From the NCBI GenBank assembly GCA_945870025.1, contig CAMBQN010000027.1, forward strand, positions 1 to 37,093: 37,093 bases of DNA, in the 5' to 3' direction. Numbering within the stretch: the first letter of the stretch is position 1; every line of letters begins with the position of its first letter. Source of the DNA: Akkermansia muciniphila. GTDB lineage: Bacteria; Verrucomicrobiota; Kiritimatiellia; RFP12; JAAYNR01. A program made the translations under genes and the position numbers. The notes beneath the pieces were generated by a model. That model had not been told where the DNA came from, made no database searches, and saw only the letters and a program-made list of their open reading frames with translations. This document shows, one piece after another, positions 23,713 through 32,427 of this stretch.

Positions 23713-25503
23713 CTATTTCAACTGCAACTCCAGATCATTGATCATCTTCGCATGAATCCCCTCCCCGGAAGCCGCCGCGTCCGCCGGATTCAGGTTCGGC
23801 ACGGCGATGCGCTGCGCCAGATCCTTGGGATACTCCAAGGTGTATTCAATGCGGAAGTCTTTCTTTTCCTTCGCCGCCAGCGTCACGTCCCAGCGCAACA
23901 CGCCCTTCGTGTCGGGCTTCGCCTCGGGCTTGATCGCCACATCCGTCACGCGCACCTCGTCCGTCTCCGTGATCGGAATGCGGTCGGCCAGTTGCAACGC
24001 CACGGGGGCGTCACCCAGATTCTCGGCGCTCACGAGGAACGATACCTGCATCCGGGTCCGTTTGCCGCTCCACGTGATCGAGCTGCGCTTCCGGTCCAGC
24101 GTGCGCGTCAGCTTGACCGAATCGGCGACGCCCACAAATACGGGAAAGGCCTCGCCCGGCGCCACGAAGTCCGTCTCGGTCGCGCCGAGGAACGCGCCGT
24201 CCACGTACAGCAGCACATGACCGGGCAGCAACGGCTGTTTGCCGCTGTTGACCAGCTCCGCCGTGCGGACCGCGTTGAGCGACACGGCGGGCGCCGCGAC
24301 GATCTTCGGCTGGGCCGCCATCTGTTCGGCGCCGACCAGCACCCGAACGGGACGGCCGTCCGTCCGGACCGTCTGGATGCCCGCCGCCGTGAAATGCGCT
24401 GTCGTCCCCCGCCGCTCCTGCAGCCGCTCGAACCGGATGAGATTGACGCTCTGCTGGGCCTGCTGCATGTCCAGATTGGCTACAAACTCCTGCTGCTTGG
24501 CCGTCGGATTGTTATACGTGTTCCAGGTCTTGATCTGGCCCGAAAACTTGCCGCTGGCGGCGCGGAACTTGTCGCCTGCGCCAGCCGGTACGCGCGGCCC
24601 CACCAGCAGCTTCTCCAGCTCGGGGATCTGAATGGTGTCGGTCGAGCGCTGCGTCGAGAGCGACAGCGTCACGCCATCCCAGTCCTCGCCCGTGGTCTGG
24701 GTGACAACGCCGAACGAGGCGAGCGCCACCCGGTCCACGGCGCCCCCGGCCCTCAGCTCATGCACCGGTTCCCAGGTGGCGCCCGGCAGCATGTAGGTGA
24801 GCCGGAGCTCCGCGGGGAGGGCGGCGCCGGCGGTCTTGATCGTCACGATCACGGTGCGCTGCTCGAGTTGCGACCGCTCCATCAGCTCGTTGAGCTTACG
24901 CTGGCGTGCCAGCAGCTCCGGCCGTTTCTCGCGCTGCCGCTTGTCCAACTCGCGCCGGGCCTTGGCGATCCCCGTGAGCGAATTGCCGATGAACGTGACC
25001 AGGCCGGCATATTCGTCGACTTTGATCTCGCGAACGACGGCATCCTTCGGGAGCTTCTCCAGGGAAAACGTCCGGATTGCATCCAACTGGCGCGCCTGCG
25101 CCTCGAGCACGCCGCGCTCGTCATCGAGAGATCCCAACTGATCGGACAGCTCCTGCATGGCCGCCTCGGCGTTGCGGATGTCCTCGTCCTCGGGCCGCGC
25201 GAGGTAGGTCTTCTTCACCTCCACATCCACCAGCTCTCCGGCGGTGGCCGGGCTCACGGCGAGTCGCACCGAACCTTCGTCGATCCAGCCGGGAAGCTTG
25301 CGGAAGGCGAACTTCCCCACCCCGGGGGCGAGGTCTGCCACCGCCGTGCGCACCACACGGGCACGGTCGGCGTAGACGGTGACTTCGGTAATCTTCGAGA
25401 CGAGGGGCTTCCCCTCCCCTGCGTCAGCGACCGGCTCCTCGGCGGACCCGGCAACTGATCCCAACGCCAGACAGACTGGCACGATCGCTATCCATGACTT
25501 CAT
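23713..25503 (-). CDS. Exported DUF4140/DUF4139 (mucoidy inhibitor A-like) protein
   Basis: A 596-residue protein with a signal peptide (MKSWIAIVPVCLALGSVAGSA). The N-terminal part (EVTVYADRARVVRTAVADLAPG) is the DUF4140 pattern. A coiled-coil stretch follows (residues about 110-215), then the DUF4139 domain (LTYMLPGATWEPVHELRA, SLSTQRSTD, ITWSGKRTRMQVSF, DRIPITETDEVRV). Proteins of this type are found in many bacteria and have no settled function. The last gene of the neighbouring minus-strand operon ends 150 bases upstream; that gap shows no clear promoter. Confidence 0.85.
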   Translation of the reverse strand: MKSWIAIVPVCLALGSVAGSAEEPVADAGEGKPLVSKITEVTVYADRARVVRTAVADLAPGVGKFAFRKLPGWIDEGSVRLAVSPATAGELVDVEVKKTYLARPEDEDIRNAEAAMQELSDQLGSLDDERGVLEAQARQLDAIRTFSLEKLPKDAVVREIKVDEYAGLVTFIGNSLTGIAKARRELDKRQREKRPELLARQRKLNELMERSQLEQRTVIVTIKTAGAALPAELRLTYMLPGATWEPVHELRAGGAVDRVALASFGVVTQTTGEDWDGVTLSLSTQRSTDTIQIPELEKLLVGPRVPAGAGDKFRAASGKFSGQIKTWNTYNNPTAKQQEFVANLDMQQAQQSVNLIRFERLQERRGTTAHFTAAGIQTVRTDGRPVRVLVGAEQMAAQPKIVAAPAVSLNAVRTAELVNSGKQPLLPGHVLLYVDGAFLGATETDFVAPGEAFPVFVGVADSVKLTRTLDRKRSSITWSGKRTRMQVSFLVSAENLGDAPVALQLADRIPITETDEVRVTDVAIKPEAKPDTKGVLRWDVTLAAKEKKDFRIEYTLEYPKDLAQRIAVPNLNPADAAASGEGIHAKMINDLELQLK

Positions 25504-25653
25504 GGGACACGTCCTTCCCTGTGCGAGACCGCATCCCGGACGGCTTTAACCACCCGGATGAAAACGTTCTCATTGGTTAAGAATACCTTCGTCGCGCGGG
25601 CGCGGCAAGCAGAATGTTAAGTGATTACGCTAACCCCGCTGACGCCGTGTGCG

Positions 25654-26616
25654 TCACCACGCCCACGGCTCAAACCCGCGGATGACATAGCGCGGGAAGT
25701 GTTCGGTCTGCAGAACGAAGAATTTGTTGAACACCGTGGCGGGGCTCGAGGTGAAGTAGTTCTTGGGGGAGGGGGCGTCGCCATCCTGGACAACGGCCAG
25801 TATCGAAATCTCGCGGTCAGCCATCTTCCAGGGGCCAGGCTTGTCCCCCGCCTTGGTTCGAGCCACCAGGGGAGCGCCGATGCCGTACCACGGAAGGCGC
25901 AGTTCGCCCGTGTAGCCCGTGTCCACATCGCTGGCGTCGTTGACCGTCGAGGGCTTGCCGTCCTTGCGCGGACTAAGCTTCACGGCGCTGGCGAACGTGC
26001 GGTCACCTTCATCCTGGATGTACTCCTTACTCGCAAAGTACATACCCGCCTGCTCCCAGTAGGCAGAACTTGAGGCGAACGCGATCTTGGTCTTCTGCCA
26101 GGAAGGCAGTGCGACAATGCAGAGTATGTCGTTGAACTGGTTCGACGCGTTGTGTTGTATTTCCCAGAAGAAATTGCGGTCCTCAAAAAAGAGGATGAAC
26201 TCCACCACGTCCACGGGCTTGTTCGTATCCGCGCGGTGCTCGCAACCCGGCCGCCGGTTGCCAGGGGGGCCATCCATTTCGCCGTTGCCTACGGCCATCA
26301 GATTGGTGTCGAAAACCTCGTATCCGATATACAGGTAGGCGTCATCCCACAGGTACCGGACATTCATGCGGGGTTCCGGGCTGATGACGTTCTTTTTCCC
26401 AAACACATAATTGGCGGCAATCGGCTTGGCCTGTTTCCAGTCAGCCTCATCGAGCCGCCCATCAATGACGATGGGATCTTTGGCCTTCACGATGGTTCCC
26501 GGCACCTGCGGTGTTTCCGGAGCGCCCTCCTCCTCATCCTGGGCCATACCCCGGTTGATCGCCGCACCCAGCACCAGAAGGCCCAACACCAACTGCCGTA
26601 TCGCTTCAACATTCAT
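25654..26616 (-). CDS. Exported CBM9-like carbohydrate-binding family protein
   Basis: A 320-residue protein with a signal peptide (LVLGLLVLGAAINRGMA). The start of the domain, IVKAKDPIVIDGRLDEADW, then MNVRYLWDDAYLYIGYEVFD, is the usual entry of CBM9-like (family 9 sugar-binding) modules. DVVEFILFFEDRNFFWEIQ and YTGELRLPWYGIG complete the fold. CBM9 modules bind reducing ends of sugar chains, though many PVC members are parts of uncharacterised secreted proteins. GAGAGG precedes the ATG. It is the last gene of the right-hand operon, 12 bases after the TPR-like gene. Confidence 0.8.
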   Translation of the reverse strand: MNVEAIRQLVLGLLVLGAAINRGMAQDEEEGAPETPQVPGTIVKAKDPIVIDGRLDEADWKQAKPIAANYVFGKKNVISPEPRMNVRYLWDDAYLYIGYEVFDTNLMAVGNGEMDGPPGNRRPGCEHRADTNKPVDVVEFILFFEDRNFFWEIQHNASNQFNDILCIVALPSWQKTKIAFASSSAYWEQAGMYFASKEYIQDEGDRTFASAVKLSPRKDGKPSTVNDASDVDTGYTGELRLPWYGIGAPLVARTKAGDKPGPWKMADREISILAVVQDGDAPSPKNYFTSSPATVFNKFFVLQTEHFPRYVIRGFEPWAW

Positions 26617-26628
26617 TAAAAAACCTCT

Positions 26629-27840
26629 CTATTCTCCACCATTGTCCTCTTCAGACAAACTCCGATAGTACTGCTCGATCAGGTCCCGGTAGGCTTCCGG
26701 CACGCGGGTCTGAAGTTCCCTCTGCACGGTTTCGCGCTCCCGCGCGTATGCCCTGGCCCAGTCATCCGGATTGCCGCCTGCCTCCGGCTCCTCCAGGCTG
26801 ACCTTCAGATCCTTCTCCGACAGTGCCGATTCTTTGGCGCCCTCGTCCCCCGGCTCTTCCCCTTTCTCCGGCTTGCCGCCCGCCGCTGGCTTGCCGCCTT
26901 TGCCTGGGGCTTTGGTGCCGCCTCCCTTGGCCGGTTTCTTCTCCACTTGCTCGATGACAATGCCGAGCGCGAGTCCGATCTGCTGCTGCCGGGCCTGCGT
27001 CAACTCGCCGCAATCCGCCAACTGCAAGCGGCGGCGCGAGTCGTCCATAAGGGCGGCTACCTCCGAAAGCGAATTGGTCGTGGCCTTTTCAATTTTGTTC
27101 AGCAGTTCCTGCGCGGCGCCCCTGCGTTCCGCCACTGCGTTCGGGTATTGTTGCAGGTAACGCCGCAGGATTGTCACGGCAACCGAACGGTCGAGCAGGC
27201 AAGCGTGCAGACGGCCTTGGGTGTAGAGCATGTCGCCAGCCAGCAACGAATATTTTGCCGCGTTGGTTTGAATGGCCGTCAGAGCTGCCAAGGCCTCCTC
27301 GTATCGCTCGCGCGCCACCAGAGCCCGGACCCGGAACCAGCCGGCATGCGTGGCAAGGAACGGGTCGGGCGAACCGGCCAGCCGGTCCAGAATCGCCAGC
27401 GCCTCTGCCGGGCGGTCGGCGTTCAAATCGTCGAGTGCCTGTGACAGGTCGGGATTCAGGGTCTTGAGCGCTTCCAGCAGCGCACCCTGGCGAGCCGGGG
27501 CGTTGGTGCCTGCGGCCTGGACGATCGGCTCGACACGCGTCCGCTGCTCGTTGCGCAATTGCCGCGCGTAGGTGTCCAGCGGATCTTCGGCCACGATGCC
27601 AGCCGCTGGCTCTGCGGCCTGTGCCGCGCACGTGCAGAAGAAAGACAGGAGCAAAGGAAGAAGGGCATGTCGGGGGGAGCGTGTCGAGTGTCGAGTGTCG
27701 AGTGTCGGGGAGAGCGTGGCGCGGGGCGCGTGTCGCGTGTCGCGGGGAAGGTATTGCATAGCACACGCTCCTGCAGTTGGCTGATCCTGTCGCAAGGCAT
27801 CCTGATAAGTGCCAAGGTCCTCTATACGATTTCGCCTCAT
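26629..27840 (-). CDS. Exported TPR-like hypothetical protein with repeat-derived N-terminus
   Basis: A 403-residue protein. The ATG at 27840 has GAGGAG six bases upstream and is preferred over a GTG at 27864. Residues about 28-55 (RDTRHAPRATLS, TLDTRHSTRS) are encoded by the GTGTCGA repeat tract. The signal-peptide core (LLPLLLSFFCTCAAQA) follows only after that, so the repeat now forms the n-region of the export signal. The middle has TPR-like helices (PAEALAILDRLAGSPDPFL, ALAALTAIQTNAAKY, AVTILRRYLQQYPNAVAERRG) and the C-terminal third a Gly-Lys-rich linker (GGGTKAPGKGGKPAAGG). The family is not recognised. Similar proteins occur next to VWA operons. Confidence 0.7.
   Translation of the reverse strand: MRRNRIEDLGTYQDALRQDQPTAGACAMQYLPRDTRHAPRATLSPTLDTRHSTRSPRHALLPLLLSFFCTCAAQAAEPAAGIVAEDPLDTYARQLRNEQRTRVEPIVQAAGTNAPARQGALLEALKTLNPDLSQALDDLNADRPAEALAILDRLAGSPDPFLATHAGWFRVRALVARERYEEALAALTAIQTNAAKYSLLAGDMLYTQGRLHACLLDRSVAVTILRRYLQQYPNAVAERRGAAQELLNKIEKATTNSLSEVAALMDDSRRRLQLADCGELTQARQQQIGLALGIVIEQVEKKPAKGGGTKAPGKGGKPAAGGKPEKGEEPGDEGAKESALSEKDLKVSLEEPEAGGNPDDWARAYARERETVQRELQTRVPEAYRDLIEQYYRSLSEEDNGGE
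27681..27746 (+). repeat. GTGTCGA / GTGTCGC tract inside a coding region
   Basis: The plus strand has GTGTCGA three times, then GTGTCGG, and after a 10-base break GCGTGTC GCGTGTC. The unit is 7 bases. It lies within the 5' part of the minus-strand gene 26629-27840 and reads there as DTRHSTRS- and DTRHAPR-like residues. The total length keeps the reading frame. Confidence 0.85.
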
Positions 27841-27880
27841 TCCGTTCTCCTCGCTATGCTCCACCCGCCACGCTCCACTC

Positions 27881-30250
27881 CTAAAGCGACACCGACCCCC
27901 CTGCGAGGGTGCCTGCCTTCATGGCCTCATCGATCTTATTGATGCTGTCCTTGATCATATCGCACACCTTGCGTTGCTGCTCGGCCAGCCGCAGCAGCTC
28001 CGCCTGGTGGTCCTTCCGGCCAGTGGCCTGGAACTCTTTCTCGATGGCCGCAGTGCGCTCGTTGATCCGGACCTGCTGCGCATCGAGCAGGCGGAGTTCG
28101 GTTCCGATCGGGATCAATGGCGCGTGCTCCCGAAAGCGCGGCTTCTTTATGATGTTCGAGACCTTCTCCGGGGAAACGTTCCTTATGTTTTGTTCGGTTG
28201 CCACGATGAGGCTCGCTACGACCTTTTCAATCTCGCGTTGCATGTCCTGGGTGTGCGGTCCTGTTTCTTCCTGCCCCAGCAGGACAATCACGTTTGTGAA
28301 CGCCGGCCGCAGTTCCGTCAGCAAGCCGCTGAAAGCGATCGTGGATCCATCCTGAATGACCAGGTCTAACGCCCGCTCCGCAATCCGGCTGGCATCTTGC
28401 TCACTCGCGCGCACGGCCACGAGTTCCTGACGGCTCTCGTCCGTCCAGACCCCCTTCATCCGGATGATGTGCAACGCAACCGTGCGAAACGTCGCGGTCT
28501 GCTGCTTGACGAGCAGGGTCTCCAGCAACTCCTTGAGGAGGGGACGCAACGTGTCGCGTTGAATGTCCTTGGTACTCTGGAACCATTGTTCCAGCATTTC
28601 GGCAGTTATGGCGAGTTTTCTGTACGCATCCATCTGAACCGGAGCGGCCACGACCAGGGCGTTTGTTTCGAGCAGTTTACCAGCCTTGAGCATGAGTTGC
28701 TCGGCCTCGTTGACGGTGGGTCGCACGAGCGCAATACCATTGAACCCAAAGGGTTTCCCCTCGGTAATGGTCTGCGGGTGCATACCGCCGGGGCGTAGAT
28801 CCCCTCCCGTGGAGAAACCGCGCGCAAAATCCGGACTGATATCACGGGCCGCTGGTACTGGCTTGGTCGCGCCGGACCCCGGCGCCACATAGGGGCTGTT
28901 CAGGCTGGGCTGCTGACCCGGCAGGCTGTTGGGATTCTTGGCCTGCGCCGTACGTGGGGCGGCTAGCATGGCCCCGGCTGCGTTTTGCCGGTTCTCGGCC
29001 TGCACCATATCCTCGAACAGCTTCGCGGTCTTCATCTCAACCAGGTCCTGGGCGGCCTTAGCCTTCTGATTGTCCAGCTTCTGCTGCCGGCCGAGTTCAT
29101 ACTTGATCTCGCGCAACGCGAATTCCAGTTTCTCGACAGCCTGCATCTGGTTGGTCAGCGCCGCCCGGGGTTTCTGTGCAGCCAGATTCTCGGTCGCCAG
29201 CATCTGCTCGCGCAGCGCGACTGCCACAGGTTTCTCGCCGGCCTCCGGACCGCGTGTGCTGGCCGGCGCAGCCGCGCTGTCGGTCGGCGCCTGAGGACCG
29301 GGCGGCTGCTCGGTCGACCTGGCGCTACCGGCCCCGGAATTGTTGGAAGGACTCGTCGGCCCGGTCGGACGGGTCTGCCCGGTCGGCCCTGTCGGACCCG
29401 TCCGACCGTCATTCTGAATCGCAGCCAGCAGATCACGGGTTTCCTGCTCCAGTTTTTTCTGCTCGTTAACTTCGCGATCCAGTTGCGATTGTCCGCTGGC
29501 CTGGACCTTTTCCGTTCGACCCTGGAGCGCTTTCTGCGCCGCCAGCAGGTTTTCGATACTGGCGATCTGGTCGCTCAGGCGTTTCTTTTCGGCGGCGGCA
29601 TCCTGCGCCTTCTCGCTGTCGCGGGCCAGGCGCCATTGCTCCTGCGCAAGCTCCAAGGTGGTATCCAGCCAGACCTGCACTTGCTCGAGCTGCTTCTGCA
29701 AGTTGTCGTATTCACTAGGCTGCGCCCGGAGCATGCACTGCATCGCCTCGAGATCGGTTGTCAGGCCGGGCTGCAGTGCCCTAGCTTCCTGCAGTTTGCT
29801 GTCGTTGAGAAGTTCCGCCGCACTGCCCATCCGCCCGGCCAGGAGTTTCTGCCGGGCCAGATCGAGCGCCTCCCGCAACTGCATGGCCCGCACCGGATCC
29901 GTTTCCTGGAGCCTGGCGCTGATACGCATGACTTTCTGCTCCAGTTCCAGGAAGCTCCGCAGCGTCTGCCGCTGCTGCATGCCGGTCTCGGTGACTTTGT
30001 CGGCCGGTGCCACAGCATCCGCCGCAACTGCGGTCGTGCAGGCGAACGCCAGCGTCAAGGCCAGAAAACCCAAGCGGAGGGACACGGAGAACACGGAGAA
30101 CAGCTTATCTATCTTGTTGCTGTAACCGGCCTGCTGACCGCAATCGAAGAACTCTCTGGGGCCTCCGTACTCCTCTGTTCGCTCGGTGTCCTTGACTGTT
30201 GCATCCATTGGACTGCGGGCCATCGTCAGCCTTTGTTTATGTCGGTTCAT
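27881..30250 (-). CDS. Large exported coiled-coil hypothetical protein
   Basis: A 789-residue protein. The start at 30250 has AAAAGGA about 9 bases upstream. The N-terminus up to residue about 55 includes repeat-encoded segments (KDTERTEEYGG, LFSVFSVSLR) before the signal-peptide core LGFLALTLAFACTTAVA. Residues about 80-270 are strongly helical and charged, probably coiled coil. A Pro/Thr/Gly linker follows at about 281-345, encoded in part by a 9-base repeat (TGPTGPTGQT). The C-terminal part (about 490-789) is helical with VVAAPVQMDAYRKLA, LELLETL-type and ELRPAFTNVIVLLGQEE stretches. I do not recognise a domain. Its position in the BatA/VWA operon suggests an envelope role. Confidence 0.65.
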   Translation of the reverse strand: MNRHKQRLTMARSPMDATVKDTERTEEYGGPREFFDCGQQAGYSNKIDKLFSVFSVSLRLGFLALTLAFACTTAVAADAVAPADKVTETGMQQRQTLRSFLELEQKVMRISARLQETDPVRAMQLREALDLARQKLLAGRMGSAAELLNDSKLQEARALQPGLTTDLEAMQCMLRAQPSEYDNLQKQLEQVQVWLDTTLELAQEQWRLARDSEKAQDAAAEKKRLSDQIASIENLLAAQKALQGRTEKVQASGQSQLDREVNEQKKLEQETRDLLAAIQNDGRTGPTGPTGQTRPTGPTSPSNNSGAGSARSTEQPPGPQAPTDSAAAPASTRGPEAGEKPVAVALREQMLATENLAAQKPRAALTNQMQAVEKLEFALREIKYELGRQQKLDNQKAKAAQDLVEMKTAKLFEDMVQAENRQNAAGAMLAAPRTAQAKNPNSLPGQQPSLNSPYVAPGSGATKPVPAARDISPDFARGFSTGGDLRPGGMHPQTITEGKPFGFNGIALVRPTVNEAEQLMLKAGKLLETNALVVAAPVQMDAYRKLAITAEMLEQWFQSTKDIQRDTLRPLLKELLETLLVKQQTATFRTVALHIIRMKGVWTDESRQELVAVRASEQDASRIAERALDLVIQDGSTIAFSGLLTELRPAFTNVIVLLGQEETGPHTQDMQREIEKVVASLIVATEQNIRNVSPEKVSNIIKKPRFREHAPLIPIGTELRLLDAQQVRINERTAAIEKEFQATGRKDHQAELLRLAEQQRKVCDMIKDSINKIDEAMKAGTLAGGSVSL
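29354..29408 (-). repeat. In-frame 9-base GGTCGGACC repeat encoding a Gly-Pro-Thr linker
   Basis: Six degenerate copies of a 9-base word (GGTCGGCCC, GGTCGGACG, GGTCTGCCC, TGTCGGACC and CGTCCGACC). On the minus strand they encode the run GRTGPTGPTGQTRPTGPT. Because 9 is a multiple of 3, the tract does not change the frame. Confidence 0.75.
30074..30195. repeat. Inverted ACACGGAGA repeats in the 5' coding part
   Basis: The left arm 30074-30103 reads GGAGGGACACGGAGA, then ACACGGAGAACAG; the right arm 30160-30195 is a degenerate inverse (CCTCCGTACTCCTCTG, CTCGGTGTCCTT). The unit is 9 bases. The loop is about 56 bases. The whole element lies within the first 60 codons of the minus-strand gene 27881-30250 and keeps its frame. 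It has the same layout as the palindrome at 10755-10854. Confidence 0.75.
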
Positions 30251-30284
30251 GCGCTGTGTTCCTTTTGCTCCGCCGATTGGCCGC

Positions 30285-32414
30285 CTACTTTTCGAATACG
30301 TCCTCGACCGCCTTGCCGGCCTTACGGTCGGTTTCCTGATTGATGCGCTTTTGATCGGTCAGGATCTCCTCCATCAAGCGCATGAGGTCGCTTACATCCT
30401 CGGACGCCAGCATGTTCTTCAGCACATCCTGCAGCGCGGCGATGACGCGCCGCTGGGCGTCTTCCGCGGCGCGCCAAGCCGCATCACGTTCCTTGCCGGC
30501 GGCCTTTGTCTGGCGCGCGGCAGCCACGCATTCGCCCGCCTCCGGCAGCAGCGTCTCGTCCACGCTGCGCAATGGAGCAAGCGCCTGTTCTTCCAGCCGC
30601 TTTCGCAGCGGCGATGGTTCCTCGTCCAATCTGTTATTGTACGCCTCGCGGCGGATTTGCGTCAATCCTGTCGCGATCGCTGCCAGCGCCTGCGGTATCT
30701 GCCGCTGCCGTTTCTCGGCCTGAAGAAACCGCCAGATGTCCTGGTCCTTAGGCTTCTCCTCGCCGGCATAAAAGAGCTTGGATTCGTCAGCCAGAGCGGA
30801 CTGCTCCTGGATCACGCGTTCCATCTGCTGGCGCAGCAGTTGTTCGCGACGAACAAGATCCTGGCGTAGCGTTTCCTCCGTCACGACCCGCAGCGTGTAA
30901 CTGGACGACTGCCCCTGCCCCGGTCCCGACAGCGTATTGCCATCACGGGCTGCCCCGCGCAGCGCTATCGTGGCGTCGGCCTCAAGGCCCAGTGAGGTCA
31001 ATTCGAGCGTGTAGTTGACGCGGCTCACGCCCCCGGTGGACGAAGACGCCGGAAGCGGAATCGGCGCCTGAATGACGCCGCTGTTTCCGCCTGTGGGCGA
31101 CTGGCTCTGGTATTCTAACCAAGCTGCCGACACGCCGTAGTCATCCTGGAATTCGCACGTCACCGGTACCACCGCGCGTGGCAGGACCATCTGTCCGATG
31201 CCATCCAGCGTAGCCGTGACGCGAGGTGGACGATCCGGTTCCGCACGAAAGACCACTAAGGTCGGATGCAGCGTCGGAACACCGCTTGCGGAGAGAGCTT
31301 GGAGCCGGTAGGTCGCGGTCTTGACCTGCTCGGGGGGCAGGTGCATCGCAAAGCTGGTGGCGTTGGTGAGGCACAGCGCCTGCACGGGTTGACCGTCGAG
31401 CACCACGTTCACTTCGCGCACAGGGAGGCTGACGCGGCCGTGCAGGACGACGCGGCTGCCGGCCGGCACCGCAAAGGTGCCCATGCGCGCGTCGAGCCTA
31501 GTTTGTTCCCGGCCGGTATAAGCCGGCGGTTTGATCGTGACCGTCACGTTTGTGATCGCGGGGCGCGACAGCAGTTCCACGGGGATCCAGCCCGTACGGT
31601 CGTCGCCGCCGCTCACCTGTAGGCGGAACGGCTCCGTAACGCTGCTGAATACCGTGCGGTAGACGCTGCCCACCAGCGGCATTTGCTCGCTATAGGCTGC
31701 CCCCGCGTCGTCCTCATAACGGAACATGACCTCGCGAGGTTGCACACCCTCCGCGCGCACAAGCACAACCAGGTCGTCCTCCTTGGCGACCCGCAGGACG
31801 CCGGCGACCAGTCCCTGCACGCGCAGGTGCGTCCGCCGCGGCCATTCGACGTCGCGCAGCAGAATGTTACGGGCATACCAGAGATGCATGGTTTGCGACG
31901 CGCCGATGACCAGCGTCAACAGCACCGCCAGCGCCACGCAGCCGAGTCGGGTGCGTCGTCGGAAACGCGCCCAGTCCAGCACGCCGCGGAAGGTGCTTTC
32001 CTTCGCGGCGATCAACCCCTGTTGGATCGTGGCGTCCATCAGTTCCGTGGATGTGCCAGGCGGCGGCGCGGGCATGGCCGCGAATTCCCACGCCGCCACG
32101 AGCCGATACTTCAGGTCCGGATGACAGCGCTCCACATGCAGGAGCAGGGCTTCCGTACTGACCGGGCGGCAAAGCGGACGGACTATCCAGCGCCACGCCA
32201 GAATCACCAGCGCAATAACCCCGGCGATCACCGCCAGGAGGCGCTGGGCATGGTCCATGCGCAAACCACGATCAACCGCCATGCTGAGGAGCAGGAGCGC
32301 CGTCATGACCCCCAGAAGACGGCTGGTTCCCACGCCCAACTGCCAGAGCCGCAGACACAGCCGCAGCCGGTTCACGTTCCGGCGAATCTCGTGCATGTCT
32401 TGTTGGTCGTACAT
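30285..32414 (-). CDS. Large membrane-anchored protein of the BatA/VWA operon, DUF4175-like
   Basis: A 709-residue protein if the ATG at 32414 is used (GAGGAAG upstream); a TTG at 32420 is less likely. Two membrane segments near the N-terminus (LLGVMTALLLLSMAV, LLAVIAGVIALVILAWRWIV) and a third at about 152-172 (LGCVALAVLLTLVIGAS) frame a cytoplasmic helical part. A long beta-rich periplasmic region follows, with Ig-like segments (NVTVTIKPPAYTGRE, RVTATLDG). The C-terminal 200 residues are helical and Gln/Arg-rich (RREQLLRQQMERVIQEQSAL, and KNMLASEDVSDLMRLMEEIL). The layout is like DUF4175 proteins and like the protein usually placed after the VWA genes in PVC bacteria. The function is unknown. 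Confidence 0.6.
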   Translation of the reverse strand: MYDQQDMHEIRRNVNRLRLCLRLWQLGVGTSRLLGVMTALLLLSMAVDRGLRMDHAQRLLAVIAGVIALVILAWRWIVRPLCRPVSTEALLLHVERCHPDLKYRLVAAWEFAAMPAPPPGTSTELMDATIQQGLIAAKESTFRGVLDWARFRRRTRLGCVALAVLLTLVIGASQTMHLWYARNILLRDVEWPRRTHLRVQGLVAGVLRVAKEDDLVVLVRAEGVQPREVMFRYEDDAGAAYSEQMPLVGSVYRTVFSSVTEPFRLQVSGGDDRTGWIPVELLSRPAITNVTVTIKPPAYTGREQTRLDARMGTFAVPAGSRVVLHGRVSLPVREVNVVLDGQPVQALCLTNATSFAMHLPPEQVKTATYRLQALSASGVPTLHPTLVVFRAEPDRPPRVTATLDGIGQMVLPRAVVPVTCEFQDDYGVSAAWLEYQSQSPTGGNSGVIQAPIPLPASSSTGGVSRVNYTLELTSLGLEADATIALRGAARDGNTLSGPGQGQSSSYTLRVVTEETLRQDLVRREQLLRQQMERVIQEQSALADESKLFYAGEEKPKDQDIWRFLQAEKRQRQIPQALAAIATGLTQIRREAYNNRLDEEPSPLRKRLEEQALAPLRSVDETLLPEAGECVAAARQTKAAGKERDAAWRAAEDAQRRVIAALQDVLKNMLASEDVSDLMRLMEEILTDQKRINQETDRKAGKAVEDVFEK

Positions 32415-32427
32415 CGTCAATGCTTCC

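Noticed and set aside
23659-25458. A 599-residue plus-strand frame opposite the DUF4139 gene
   Set aside because: It is the antisense shadow of a GC-rich gene whose minus-strand product has a signal peptide and clear domains.
27853-27882. Possible further repeat (GCTCCACCC, GCCACGCTCCACTCC) between two operon genes
   Set aside because: Only two or three imperfect copies and no inverted partner; too weak to call.
28985-30343. A 452-residue plus-strand frame opposite the coiled-coil protein gene
   Set aside because: It is low-complexity antisense of the minus-strand gene and has no start signal or domain.
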